The position numbers were made by a program, and so were the translations under genes. Source: Dipteronia dyeriana (lineage: Eukaryota; Streptophyta; Magnoliopsida; Sapindales; Sapindaceae). Taken from it: a stretch of DNA of 64,000 nucleotides. Positions within the stretch are counted from its first letter, which is position 1; each line of letters opens with the position of its first letter. Shown here piece after piece: positions 9,891-24,300 of the stretch. Under the pieces are notes generated by a model, which was given only the letters and a program-made list of their open reading frames with translations, did no database searches and was not told the origin of the DNA. The stretch is from assembly GCA_032871835.1 (NCBI GenBank), contig CM065295.1, forward strand, positions 85,987,819-86,051,818. The letters are read 5' to 3'.

Positions 9891-12800
9891 TTTTAATTTA
9901 CAATACAGATCATCTAATTCTAAAATTAGATATCTATATTAAATTCATTTCTACTAAGAAATTTATCTATAATAATGACATCTTGTGATTCAAATTCAGT
10001 CACACTTCTATCTAATTATACACCATCGTTTATTTAATCCTTTGGAATGCATAGAGTATCAAATAAAGATACAAATTCTCTTCTTGCATCCAATTTCTCA
10101 TTTCTATAAGATGGATTATAAACATAATCTGCATACCCCTAGGGCTGTAGATTAGTCAGACTAGGCTACCTACCTGTCCAGAATTCATATGGTGTAGAAG
10201 TGTTTGATTAAAATGGAACATGATTAAGTAAGTAGGTAGCAATTATCATATCTTCTAGTAAGATACTAAATAATTCACATGCACCATCACAGACTTAACC
10301 ATTTCCAACAGTATTTAATTCCTTCTTTCCGCTACACAATTTGTTGCGAAATCCTAGGAATAAATAAATATCTTTTTATATCTTTCTTATTAAACAATTC
10401 CTTGAACTGTTCAGAAAGATATTTACGTACTCGGTTTATTCTTTAAACTCAAAAATTTATCATCTAATATGATCCTCAACCAAACAATCTGAATGCAATC
10501 CAATGCTTTCGATTTATGAGAGATCAAATAGATATAACCGAGACGTCTAAAGATATTAATGAATGTGTAACTATATATGAAATTTTAACATAGTCTTTAC
10601 ACTCATTCAATCACAAATGTAATTATAAAATAGTCGCAATGGAATTCCTGATCTAGTTCCTTATTAAATGGTTTTCTAGTTGTTCTTCTTACTAGATAAT
10701 TTGCATGACCTTTAAGATGAATAAGTTCAATTAGTCCTCTTTGACTAATATACTCATTCTATCTAGTCAACATGACTTAATCTAGCATGCAAAAATATCA
10801 GCACCATTACCATTGTAATGATTGAAAAACAAACAAAATTATAACCGTCTCTACTGACGTATAATTCCATAAAACCATGAAACTATCAAGTACCATATGA
10901 ATATAATTTGCTAAAATAATATTCATATAACCATCATGATCATTAATGATAACCCAAATCAATGAGGATAACCACGGACATTAAAACCCAGTTAGATCTC
11001 AAGTGTATATTAGAACATCATGGAGTCTAAATTTAGGTTGCCATGCAAACCCAGTTTGTAGGTACTTAACTCCAAAACTGTTCTAACACTTATACATCTT
11101 GTCTCTAATAATCTAACTTTACTCAACGGATGCTTTACAGTTTCTTGTTGGATGGTATATCTTTGCTTATCTACTGTCCACAAAAGATGAGATTCAAAAT
11201 AAAAATACCTAGCCAGAAACATAATCATAACTTAAAGAATTCTTGAGTTTGGGTTTTTCTCTTTTCGACTCAACGTATTTATGAGTGAAAATGGCCCAAC
11301 TTGTCACAACGTCAACAAGCTATTTTAGTTTTGTCCTTCCTCAATTCATTATTCCTAAACTTCTTACATATTCCGATCTAGGATTAAGTGGTTATGACTT
11401 TATTCTCTTCTCCTTTTGGAAATAACTATTTCCACTAAAATGCCCAAAACTTAAAAGTTTTGTACAAGTTGGAATATTTCATATAAAATTGGCTAGAATC
11501 CTAAGCCACCTTTAGGCGCTCATCTTCTACTACCAAAATGACGCGATCGAAACGTGTCATATTAATTTTATATTTTCCAACTATCAAAAGAGATCAGATC
11601 ATTTAGTCGGTGTATCATGTTTTATATTCTTATTGAAGGCTGCCACTAATTTTGGCGCTTCTTATAAGTACTCTAAAACTTGATACCGTACATACTAAAT
11701 TTTAGTACTCAAAATCCTACTAAAAAATTCCCTTCAAGACAAAACTCTGAAAGGTAAACCACTTTACTTAAATCATATTGTATTTGTAAAACATACATGT
11801 GAAATTACTATTTAACTTACTCTGCAACATGATGTGAGTAATTTAACTTATGGCTTGATAAGCCTTCACATCTTGTATGTCGAGCAATAAGTACTATGCC
11901 GAAGTTCAGTCATGATTCATGTTATAGTCTCAACTCTGAAGAGTTTCATACTCTTAAAATACACTAAATCTTTTCGTATCTATTCCCTAGATTACAAGAC
12001 TTTGTTCATTGCAATCAAATTGGCCACAATATTATAGATATATAATCTATATTTTATGTTAATATATGTAGAGACGTACAATCTACTATGCAAGCATATT
12101 AATTTTCAAAAATACACATTTAATTTTGCTGCAAACGCTGACCGAACAAATGATGAAACAATTTAAGGAACAGAATCGAAAAAGTCGTCAAAGCATCTAA
12201 TAACCATCCGTTTCCAAAAATTTAATCATCATTAATTTAGTACTTTGCGTAAAATTCTAATTCTAATATTGTACTCAACAATTTAGAATTCCCAAAACAA
12301 GTGATTATATAAATAATAGAAGAATACAATGCACAAGTCCCAACATTATTTACTACAAAGTAAATAAACCAAAATTATTTACTATAGAAAGGTTTATTAA
12401 AAACACAATATTTTCTCAAAAATACGTGATTTTGCATGTTATTCATTCTATACGTTTCATATTTATATCGATAATCACTGAGAAAGACTCTATGAGTCTT
12501 CACAACTCATCTAATTGTCATTTTCTCAAAATATTTGATCATCTTTCGCGTGTGCAATAACTCATGTGTCTACACTATGGATATTCATTGCGGATGTAGT
12601 AGATCGCCTCACATTCCCAAGAATGTAACGCTTCTCTACGATTTCTAGTTCACACGCTATATGACCAAAATACATCGTGGTACCTTACTCTAGCTTTTCC
12701 AACCTTATAGATCTATTAACTCTTCGGGAAATTTCATTAAAAGACTATCTACTACATCTCTCCACATAAAAGCACGAGTCATTGACTGCGGCTATATGTC

Positions 12801-13039
12801 ATTAATAAGATTCATGAAATCTTCTCCATTAAGACATATGAGATAATGCAGATTTATTCTAAAAAATTTCTAACTCATTTAGAAAAATTTATCTTTTAAT
12901 AACCTTATACATTTCCAATGTATATTCCAATAAAACTTCTTTTTCCCAATTGCATAATTAATTAGACGGAGAATTTTAAACGAAGGTCTTTCAATATACA
13001 TAGCTCCCACTGAAGCTAAATTTCGGTGGCTAAATTTTT

Positions 13040-13640
13040 CGCAGGAAAATTTCATGACCGTTAGAAAACAGTGCTAAAAGTCCTACTGGAAAAATCCACG
13101 GTGGCCGAAAATGCCACTAGAAACCATCTTTGACATCCGCATCGGAAACTGTTACCGGAAACCGCATCGGAGACTGTCATCAGAAACCGTGCCAGAAACC
13201 TTAACCAGAAACCGTCACCGAAAATCATGCTAGAAACTGTCGGTGGAATCCACAACAAAAATTGTCACTTGAATTCGTGCTTGAATCCGTCTTATTAAAA
13301 ATCACATTCGGAATTTATAAGGCATTAATCCACCTCCCATTGGAGTGAAACACATCGATGGAATTAATAAATTAATAAATTAAAAAAAATGAAAGTTTTT
13401 TTTAAAAATATTTTTTTATCGCCAGAAAACCGTCTTTGGTCACCAAAAAACCATTTATTGGACGTCGGAAAACATCGCCGGGAAATCACCGGCCATCGAA
13501 AAAACTTGTCGACCGGTGTACCGGAACCGAACCGATCGGTGATGATGTGGCACCGGTAACTGTTCCAGACGTCTGGAACCGTCGCCATAAAGTTTCCCGG
13601 TGGCTAGAAACCGTCGACGGTTTCCTTCAAACACATCGAC
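13040..13640. repeat. Degenerate GC-rich minisatellite (GAAACCGTC units)
   Basis: Repeated short units such as GGAAACCGTCACCGGAA and CCAGAAACCGT run through the copia internal region, with local GC content well above the surroundings. Frames at 13061-13258 (minus) and 13436-13657 (plus) arise from the repeats and match no family I know. Confidence 0.6.
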
Positions 13641-14378
13641 TCAACGTGTCAATATGAGAATGGACCACTTGTCACAAAAGACAAAAGAACCGTCACATGT
13701 CATCTTCTGGTGAGTCCACATGTCAACACCAGAACCACTCAAGCCTATTGTGCCCAACGCCCACTCGTGCCGGAGGAGAGTGTGATGCACACGTCGTCTT
13801 CCCATAATTTCCTGATCACGGGATTACCACCATCCGACTCTAAATTTAATTTTAATTCCATTTATGCACTTAATTATGACGTTTGAGTTAGGGGTGAAAC
13901 ACACTCTCCGATCATAGGAGAGTGGAACATGTTCTTCATGTTCTTCACCCACATTCAAGAATAAACAATTTTCTAGAATTTTGATTTCAATTATAAATAT
14001 TTGAAATCGTTTTTATCCCTCGTTTCTTAACCAAATTATGCAACTGACCTATCGTTGGAAAGCTATCGAAAGGCTCTATCTAATGGTACCATGATCGCGG
14101 AGAAACAAAAAAATGACAATAAAATTCGAACCCCATAACAGTCACGGGTTTCGTTTTTAATTCTTCAAAATTCTCTTAATTCTGAAGTTAAATCATGGCA
14201 AGAATCTCCAGAACATATAATCACATATATATGTATACAATCATGCCATTTCAAACGAAAAATAACAAGTGTGCGGTGTTATGCCATTATTGAATTGTGA
14301 TGTATTCAAAACGTGAATAACAATTCCTAAACATAGCATTTCTACCAGAATACACTGTCAATCATGCTTTGATACCAA

Positions 14379-14964
14379 TGTAAATTATATCGATATAAAT
14401 AAAACAAATTCGGATTATTACCGTTCACCATACGGAAATTCGAATTCCAACGGAAGCAGGGATCGAACATCTGGAACTGAATCACCGGTCGGAGGACGAT
14501 CACATCATCGGAAAGTCTCATCTGATCACAATGCATGTTACCCACACTTTGATTATAGATGGGAGAAAATTCTACAGATTTTCTCCACATCTGTTACTTG
14601 TATATTCTCTGTATATTGTTCTAGATGCTGAACACATGCACACATGCATTGTTTTGCACAGCACACACACACGTGCCTTTGCATTTCCCATGCACATACA
14701 ATACATTCCATACATACATTTTCAATAACTTATTGTGTATCTTACTGTGTTGCTTGTCTATTTCCAATTAGTTTCTAAAACTGATATATATATATATAAA
14801 TATATATAAATATAATAAAATTGCTAATGCAGTTATACAAGTTGACACATGGGCTTTGTATGTATTGAGCTAGGTTGCTTGGGCTTTGCATATATGTCAT
14901 GGGCTTGGGCTTGGTCCACTAGGGTGTAAAATGGGTCTCCAACCCATACCCAAATATACCAACA
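14379..14964 (-). repeat. 5' LTR of the copia element
   Basis: 586 bp, TGTTG start and ACA end on the minus strand. It is followed at once by the tRNA-Met-type primer-binding site at 14366-14377. It contains a variable TA microsatellite near 14785-14815 and is highly similar to 5214-5759 and 4649-5150. Confidence 0.88.
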
Positions 14965-16874
14965 AATCTTCGAACTTGGTTTTCTCTAGAGCATGAGCAA
15001 TAGTTCCCTGCAGAGATTAGAGCAGGAAAAAGTTCAGAATAAATATCATCAAGTGATTGATTTGGAAGTATGAAAAAACTAGTGTCTGTATATATATATA
15101 TAAGGCTTAAGACCTGAGTTACTCCGAGCTTAGCAGCCATTAGAGTTGCCACCATGTTTCCATCACTGTAGTTCCCAATTATTAGATCTGGTTTACATTC
15201 CATGTGTTCCAGGACCTTAGCAGCTGAATCCTGAGGTTGTAAAAGAGAAATAATAAAAAATAAATCGAAAGTGGCCTGGACATCGATACTCAACCCTCCA
15301 TCTATTTTTCAAACTCAATGTTTGGGAGAAGGGAGGCACATGCCTGGGCAAATCTCTCGAGGTACGGGTAGACATCGAAACGAGAAACCCATTTGGGGAG
15401 AATCCCTTTCTCTGTTCTGAATGGAATTCTCAGAATGTGGGAATGCTTAGTGTCAACGATAGGCTCCACCTCCAGGTTGCATTTGGTCCCTTGAGCTTCT
15501 GGTATTAGTCTTGTTATCTGAAAATTGTAACAAATTCAAGTCACAAAATGTTTGTTCTGATGCTTTGTTTATATCAATCATCCTTCGATTGAATAATTTT
15601 CAGGATTTTGGATTTGTAGCTCACCACAAAAATCTGAGGCTTCACACTAAGCCCTTGCTGCTTAATCCTGAGTAGCAGTTCTTCCTCTAAAGCTCTCACT
15701 TGATCAAGAATGTAAACGACCTGTACCAATTTTGTAGCATATAGAAAACTCTTAGTCTTGAGATATTCTTGGAGAAGGTATCAGAAATGCTTGTGGGAAT
15801 AGTGTATATCACATCATCCGTATGTCCATCTAATAACGTCATATCATTCTTATATTTATTACAGTATTTTATTAGACAGACGTACGAATGACGTGATATA
15901 TCTTGATTAGACGGAGTAATTTGTTAAGCATTATATACCTGGCCTCCGGTATCCGGCAATCCAAGAACATCTTCCTGGCCAAAGTAGCCATGAGGAGAGA
16001 AGATTACAATGTTGAACATGTTGGGAAGACTGCTAAAAAGTGACTCCAATTGGACAGGGTCTGGTGCTTGGAGAACCTCAGAAAATGTCCTCATTGTCTC
16101 TCTAACTCTCTGTGCTGTATTGCCCCATCCTTTCTCGAATCCCCATTCTGAGAACCTGAAAGTTGTTTGAGAATTTTAGCACAATTTGTACGAGAAAAAT
16201 TGGTTTTTCATTCTCGAATAAGGTTCACGATTCTCCACTGATACGAGCTTTTTATACATTTGTAAACAATAGTCATGTTGAAAATCAAGTAAAACATGTA
16301 TATGACCTATGCTGAAATTCCTGATATGGTGTCTTTTGGTAATTCAGAAATGGAAGCTTCGGCTACTATAAGTGCTGCCTGTAGCTTCTCAACTGTACTA
16401 AGTGATTCGTTGATCATAAGATTCTGCAAGTAAACCAATGCATAATCCCCATTAGAGGCTTAATTCATTAGATCATAAGGACACACGTCAATATAACCTT
16501 ATTAAAAAAGTTTTTTTTTTTTACCTCTCCTCTGTGATTGAGGTCCAGTAGATAATCCACCAGAGGCTTTGCTTTGTCAGAGCTGCTAATAAGCCTTGAA
16601 GACATGAACTTGGAGATGTAATTCATTCCATTTCCAATAGAAGAAGAAAGAGTCAAGTGAGGAGTTGTGAAATCTACTGCCCCAAAATCTATTTCCAAAG
16701 CATTTTCATCCTTTGCCCTGCAAATTTTTTTTATATCAATTCATGTTACACAATTTATTTTTTCATGGAAAAAGTTGTTTTTCTTATTAAACTAGTACCG
16801 GTAAAACTTTTCTTAAATTTTTTTATCAGGTTACCGATTAAAAGGACTCAAACCAAGAGTAATTTGAACGGAAA

Positions 16875-17728
16875 TTTAGATGATTAATTATATGGCTTTT
16901 ATACTTACCAGTTTTCATCTAAAATCATTTCTTTGAACTTCAAGTAATCAATGACATTAATTTCATCTACTGACAGGTCGTCAGCATTCACATTGACAAA
17001 TTCCCAGTAACCTGGATTTGGTCTCACAGCTAAGGCAACATATGGTGGAACAACAGCTGCATCCTGAAAAAAAAAAAAAAAAAATTAATAAGCCTGTGTT
17101 GTCAACAGAATGTTTAAAAGAGTTTTGCCATATTTGAGTTAAATCGAGTAAGAAATAAGAACTCGAACAATGGTATTTAAACACAATAAAAATACTTTAT
17201 GAAAGAGTTCTTTTATGCATGCATGGAGAAGGTAAATAAGTACCTGAGTGGAGCTGAGAATGTAACCAAGTAATCCATCTAAGACTTTGCTTCTCTCATT
17301 CTTGTCTTCAATTGATTTTTCCAATTCTCCCATCAAATGCTGGCGTTTCATCAACCTTTTTCCTTGTTCAACAAATCTTTTTGCAGCAAAATGGATCAAA
17401 GAGTTAGTTTTTTATTTGTTCAAACAATATTTTGAAATTCAAGGTGGGTTTGGAAGTTTCCATAGATAATGCTTTTGGTGATATCAAAAGCACTTCCAAC
17501 TGCAATATAAAGTAACAAGTGAAAATGAAATATAAGTAAATATATACCTAGCAAAGCATTTCTTCGTATGATACCGGCTTTGCCTCAAAGCTTCAGGCAT
17601 GGTGCCTGAAATTGTATCTGATCTCTTGAAAGATGGAGAAGAAGCCATTTTCGACAAAAGTTATTAACACAAAAGAAATAATCTAGAAAGCAGAATGATA
17701 ATGTAATATTGTTGTGTTTCATATTTGG

Positions 17729-17774
<46 letters not shown>

Positions 17775-19228
17775 GGATGGTATGCATGGCTTGAAAATGA
17801 GGGTAGAGGAGAATGATCATTCTTTAGTGCTAAGTATTAAAGCAAGAAAGGAATGTTTTGTGAATTGTGTGGTGGGCTACTTATACTTTTTCACAAAATC
17901 TTTGAAAAGGGGAGGGAAAGAATTTGGACATTTTTTATTTATTTTTTATTTCTCTTTTTGAGATGGATGATTATTCTATGCTTTTCTTTCTGTAAAATCT
18001 CTAGAGTATAAGTTATATTTACACACTCTCTTTTTATTCCTTTTGGTTATTTGACGAGGAACTTACCTATGCACATTGGCATTGGGTTACAAATTATTAT
18101 CATAAACCTGTATCCAAGTTTTGGGTAAATTAAGTCTTTATACTAAGGGTAAAAAAAAAATTTGGTAAAGTTTTAAACCTACCTATATGCACATTGTCAT
18201 TAGTGGTTCTATTAACTTAAATTACGCATCAATATCAAATGAATAATATTAGATATCTCAACTCAAATACTAACTTGTATTACAACTAATGACGTGTTAA
18301 TTGGATGCACACGACACGTTGTAAGAAAAATCATTAATAATATTTATTTATGGATTGAGACACCGTCGGTTAGAATACGAATTAAGATTTAAAATGGAAT
18401 GTATATTATCTAGATATCTATATACTCTAATAAAAAAGTCGAAAAAATACCACCTTGTTATACATGAGTGGTGATTTTTAATTAAGTTTGTAAAAATGAT
18501 ATGACATTATCTCAAAATTTGGATTTGGATTTAAATAAACATGGTTGAAATGTTGAATGTTTAAAGTAATTGTGTGTTGAAAGTGAAGATAAACAATATT
18601 CTCTTTATAAAGTATTGTAACAAGACCAATTTTACATGTGTTCTTTCTGATAGAATGATTCCAAACCCACCGTAATATCTTCAATTTCGGCATCACTTTG
18701 CCTACTCTAATCTGCTTCCATTTTATTAAAATCAACATGAAGAAATGTCCACTTCTCATCAAAAAGCTAAACTAACAATTCCATTTAGGATAATAATCGT
18801 TTCCCCCCTATAGTTTTTCATATTCTCCCCTTTCTCTTTCTAGTTTCAACATTCTCTATTTTCCCCCCTCTCATATACAAATGCAAGTAAGCAACTCAAT
18901 CTCACTGTATAAATATATGTACACAGTAACACAGGGGGGGAATGGAAAATATTAAAACTAGAGAGGGGAAAGTGGAGAATAAGACAAATAAGAATGATTA
19001 TTTCCCTTCCATTTACGATAGCAATTTCATTTTGCAAAATAACAATTGCTACGTTACTCGGCAAACTGGTTTATAATAATCATATTAATTACGGGATTGA
19101 TTATAAATCCAGTCACGTTACTCTTTATGAAAATGATATAAAAGTAGGACTTTCCCAACTCATAAAACAAAAAACAGTAGAAAACGTTTATTAGTTTTAA
19201 GATCCGAAAATAATTATCAAACTAGAGT
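16875..19228. repeat. SUS promoter and exons 1-3 (copy 1 unit)
   Basis: Partner of 1144-3510, nearly identical. It holds the SUS copy 1 5' region: ATG at 17648, a TA/GA microsatellite at about 17730-17775 that is longer than in copy 2, and the MITE at 18794-19008. The match ends at 19228 (AACTAGAGT), beyond which the sequence is unique. Confidence 0.9.
18794..19008. mobile_element. Palindromic MITE in SUS copy 1 promoter
   Basis: Same element as 3075-3288, carried by the segmental duplication: complementary arms ending in TTTCCCCCC and GGGGGGAAT around a short centre, with outer ends AATAATCG and GATTATTTCCC. About 1.15 kb upstream of the SUS ATG. Confidence 0.7.
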
Positions 19229-20004
<776 letters not shown>

Positions 20005-20429
20005 AAGTCAAAAAATTATTGGCACTATTTAGGGGGTGGTTGTGCAAATATCATCACTTTACTAATGTATGTTTAAAATGCACCATTTAACGTGTTCAGA
20101 CGAAAATACCCCGAAATATTAAAACAGTGAGGAATTTGTCGTTTTCAAAGTCAGAGAGAAGCAGCAGTCAAATCGACGGGAAACTAATCGACGGTGAAGT
20201 GACCGGAACGAGATTACTCGAGAAGAGCTGTGATTGAGAAAGGTAAGATATTTTTTTTCATCGTTTTTGTTGTTGTTAACTTGCATTACATGTTAGAATT
20301 GAGTTTTGTTGATAGGAATTGTAGAAACCGGTTAAAATAGAGATGTGAGAATGGTTCAGGTTTAGGTTAAGGTTTATAATTTGGCTGAATATCAGTTGAG
20401 GAATATGAAATCTGGGTTATCGAGACTTT

Positions 20430-21345
20430 TTGCAAGAGAATCGAGCTTATTTGTTGAGTCGAGTTTTTATTTTCGTGAAAACTAGGTTTTGGTAAGTCGA
20501 GTTTTTTTTTACTTGGATCGAGCCTTTTTGAAAGGAATCGAGCTTTTTTAAAAGGGATCGAGCTTTTTTGAAAAGAAATCGAGTTTTTTTGAAAAGGAAT
20601 CGAGCTTTTTCAATAAGGTCGAGCTTTTTTTGAATTGGATCGAGCCTTTTTGAAAGGGGTCGAGCTTTTCTTAAAAGAATTCGTGCTTTTTTCAATAGGT
20701 TCGAGCTTTTTTTGAATTGGATCGAACGTTTTTGAAAGGGATCGAACTTTTTTCAATATGTTCGAGTTTTTTTTAATTGGATCGAGCTTTTTCATCATGA
20801 CATCGAGCTTTTTTAAAATAAATATAGTTTTTCTTACATAGGATCGAGCTTATTGTTCATAGGATCGAGCTTATTTCTAAATTTTCATGAAATAATTAGG
20901 TTTTGGTGGGTCGAGCTTTTTTTATATTTAATGGTTCGAGCGTTTTCTAGATAGGATCGAGCTTTTTTGAAAGTGATCGAGCTTTTTTGAAAGTAATTGA
21001 GCTATTTTTACATTGAATCGAGTTTTTTCACCATGGGATCGAGCTTTTTTTACATAGGATCGAGTTGTTTTTACATAGGATCGAGTTGTTTTTACATAGG
21101 ATCGAGCTATTTTGTTATGGGATCGAGCATTTTTTTATAGGATCGAATTTTTTTTAAAAGGGTCGAGCTTTTTTGTCCTTGGATCGAGCTTTTTTGCTTT
21201 TGGGTCGAGCTTTTGTGTTATGGAATCGAGCATTTTTGTCATAAGATCGAGCTTTTTTTGAAAAGGGTCGGGCTTTTTTCTCCTAGAAGCGAGCCTTTTT
21301 TGTTTTAGGACCGAGCTGTTTTGACATTGAATCGAGACTTTTAAT
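20430..21345. repeat. Satellite-like arm of the MULE (ATCGAGCTTTTTT units)
   Basis: About 40 imperfect units of 17-27 bp, core ATCGAGCTTTTTTG plus a short AT-rich spacer. Units vary at the core (TCGAACTTTT, TCGAGTTGTTT). The minus-strand frames here (20447-20695, 20610-20798), rich in Lys-Lys-Ala-Arg, are readings of the repeat and not genes. Confidence 0.85.
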
Positions 21346-21393
21346 TTTGGTTACAAAATTTGTTATGTTTAATGATATTGTATTTCTATTACA

Positions 21394-24300
21394 TTGCAAA
21401 TGAGAAATAGGTTGAGGGATTCGCTTAAAACTGCAGAAGGAGACTGGTACGAGGGCAAATTGACTCGACACAACCATTTTGATGACCTTGGCCATATAGA
21501 CGACTCGTTGAACCGTGTCCCTGTAGAATTTGCAGATGAAGATCGACGTCGGTTCATGGCGTCATGTTTCGTGCATTTTCTGACGATGCATCTGGAGATG
21601 AAGTTTTCGGGTGGTATTATCCATCGGTTGCTTTTGAGGGAGCTGCATCATAACGGCCCAACAGATGAGATGTAGTTCATGTTAGGGAACCAGTCGATGA
21701 GGTTTTCGAAAGTGGAATTTTGACTGATCACCGAACTACGGTTTGGAGTTGCACCAGACACGACCAAGTATGCAGCAGTGGAGAATGGCATACATGAGCG
21801 GTACTTTCCTGGAGTCGATGAGGTGTCGTTGGAAAAGATTATGGGTGTTATCACCGGCGTAGAGTTCGGAAAGGCGTACGATGCTGTCAAGCTCTGTCTC
21901 ATATATATGCTGAACTGGATACTGATAGGGGTGGATGAGAGATTCAAGATTCCAGTTTGACAGTTTCGGTTGGTTTAGGATCTCGATGCGTTCGACGCAT
22001 TCCCGTGGAGTGCCCACGTGTACAGACATTCTATTTACTCATTCAAGCATGCGCTTGACGGGCGACGAGACGGGTTCGAGCGACGCCAGCAGGAAAATGG
22101 CGCTGACGTACATAGGGTGGAGACCTACAACATATATGTTCTATCGCATGCCATATTGGTAAGAACTTCGTACTACAAATTGTACTTTATTGTTGGTGTC
22201 CTAAATATTATGGATACTTATCGTACTTATATTTGATGCAGATATTTGCTTTGGAGGTGATCCCTGATTTGGCCAAAGAGTTCGGTGTCCGGAGGATTAC
22301 TGATCTGACTCCCCATATTTTGAAGTGGGAGTTGACCAAACAACCGAGAGGGAAGAAGCTGGCAAAGATTTTCAAAGCCAGGGTATGTATTTAATTTGTT
22401 AATATTTTTATTAGTTAGTATTTGTACAATTACATTGTTCTAACTAATATTTCAGATGTTTGCGAGGAAGGAACTGGTGCCAACACCAGCTGAGAGACAG
22501 ACATTGTACTATGCCTGGCTAAATGAGGGGGGATCCTGTATGTAGAAGATGACATGGATGATATGCCGCCTCCGGTCCCTGATCAGACTACCTTTGGCGG
22601 GATCATTGGTACAGAGGGTGGGGGTTTAACAGACAGAATCAGTGGCAGTGAGGGATCTGAGCCCGCTGCTGGGGGTTTAAGGCCTAGTGACAGTGAGGGA
22701 TATGAGACAAACCCTCAACGAAAAAGGCATAGGCATAGGCATAGGCATAGGCATAGGCGGGTTCGATTTACCACCCCCGGACATGGTACATCTGTAGGGG
22801 ATTCCTGTGGGGGCGTTGGACGTGATGGAGAGGTAAGTTTAAAACAAAGTTTAGTGTTTTTTATTAACACGTGGTGATAGTTTTTTACTAACAATGTAGA
22901 CATGATTTAAGGCTATGTGGGCAGATATGTTGAACGATGTGCGTGAAGCCCTCCGGAAGAGTGAGAAGGATCGACAACGTCAACACTTGGAGTTGGTGGA
23001 TATGATCCAGAAGAGTGATGAGGATCGTCAGCAGCAACACCGATTGTTACTGGATATGATCCGGGGGCTTCAGGGGTCGACCATGCGTACACACCTGGAT
23101 GGCCCCCCACCTCCTGATCCAGACTTTAGTCCCGGAGGTTCGACTGATAGGTCTACCGGGGGGGGGGGACAGACATGATAGCTCGACGTAGTCAGGACCC
23201 GCCTACAGGGGGGTAGGTCCGGAGAGGCAACCTCAGTCGCATACCAGCGATAGTAGGCTTGGTTCTCATACAGCAATCGGGTCGGACCTCCCAACTGTCC
23301 TATCTGGGTCCACCCAGACTCAGCGGTTCCTCACATCTCCCAACACATCTATCCCCCCACCTCCCAGCATATCGATTCAGCCACAGCGGTCCCCTCCCCC
23401 ACCCAGCAAGTCTATGGCGTCGGCACGGTCCCCTCCCCCACCCAGCATGCATGTGGTGACGGCGCGGTCCCCTCTCTCACCCAGCACGTTTGTGGTGTCG
23501 GAGCGATCCCCTCCCCCACCCAGGACGTCTGAGGTGTCGGTGCGGTCCCCTTCCCTACCTACCATATCGACCCAGTCTCAGCGGTCCCTTCCCCCGGATA
23601 GCATGACGACCCAGAGTCTGCGGTCCCCTCCACCGGCCATTACATCGAAGTGTTTAGTTAAGCGCGGATGGCAGTTGATGAACCCTTACACAGATCCATG
23701 TCGTACAAAAAAAATTGAGGACATGGCCCGAGTCCGTGGAACACATTTTTAACCCCCGCGGACTAGTGGACGCTGACCAGCTTGCGACATACAAAGCCTT
23801 CAAGAGGAAAATCAACGGGGAACTGTGAGTCCAACTTTTTCTAATAAAAATGGTTGTATATTTAATGTTTATTCAAATTTACGTAAAGCTAAGCTAATTC
23901 AATCATTAAACAGACGTGATGTGGATGTGCTGGCACCAGTGGTCGCCGGATGGTTCGTGCGTATACAGTCCAACTTCATGGACTTGGAGGACACGGTACT
24001 TACTTACGTGATTTTCATATTAACGTTTATGTAAGTAATGTTGTATTGTTAACAATTACGGTGGTTTTATTGTTTGTCAGTATATGGACGCATACCTCCA
24101 TATTCTTCGCAAGCGTCAACGAGGATTCATCATTGTGTACAACCAAGGGATCAACGTGTTGGATACACAATTTTATGTAAGTAGTTATAAATTTTTGGAA
24201 TCGAATCGCATTTTCTAGTTTTGTATTATTAATACGATATTGACAATGCTTGTTTGTACAGCCACTTATGTGGTACATGTGGGAGAGGCTGATGCCTCGT

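Larger units (their letters stand above)
5214..14964 (-). mobile_element. Degenerate Ty1/copia LTR retrotransposon in SUS exon 10
   Basis: The element lies on the minus strand: 5' LTR 14379-14964 (TGTTGG...TTTACA), primer-binding site 14366-14377 (TGGTATCAAAGC, initiator tRNA-Met type), internal region, polypurine tract 5760-5770 (CGAGTGGGAGA), 3' LTR 5214-5759. Coding remnants on the minus strand, full of stops, appear in copia order: a CCHC-like knuckle near 11310 (RCDKLGHF), integrase near 10350-10150 (GVAERRN; TPYEFWTG), then reverse transcriptase near 9330-9240 (QMDV...LEEEIYMELP) and the YVDD box as YVDY near 9070. Integrase before reverse transcriptase marks the copia superfamily. The flanking 5-mers do not match (AGATT against GGAAA), so no target duplication is visible. 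It is inactive. Confidence 0.88.
3511..17648 (-). pseudogene. Sucrose synthase (SUS6/SUS7-like), copy 1, broken
   Basis: Sucrose synthase reversibly cleaves sucrose with UDP to UDP-glucose and fructose. Minus-strand exons, high to low: 17548-17648 (ATG), 17244-17376, 16909-17063, 16525-16717, 16307-16423, 15939-16155, 15625-15720, 15344-15517, 15114-15230, 14965-15007 plus 4537-4648 (one exon split by a transposon), 4091-4315 and 3511-3931. Recognisable family blocks include [37 protein letters not shown] and [15 protein letters not shown]. Lesions seen: 2 nt missing in the KDTPYQ block near 16325 (TAG follows in the new frame), a copia insertion in exon 10, 22 nt missing in exon 12 near 3690 (early TAG), and the last roughly 120-170 residues absent after GVSGF. 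The exon 8 donor is GC (CAG|GCATGT). The clade call is from sequence memory; the pseudogene call is firm. Confidence 0.93.

Noticed and set aside
3511..17648. Treating the copia-split SUS gene as functional with a 10-kb intron
   Set aside because: Splicing out the element would not repair the exon 5 frameshift, the exon 12 deletion or the missing 3' exons.
20430..21345. CRISPR-like array
   Set aside because: Units and spacers are both irregular in length and sequence, and the window is plant nuclear DNA; it is a satellite-like MULE arm.
22690..23670. Several Pro/Ser- or Arg/His-rich frames on both strands as genes
   Set aside because: They are alternate readings of low-complexity parts of the broken MULE protease gene.
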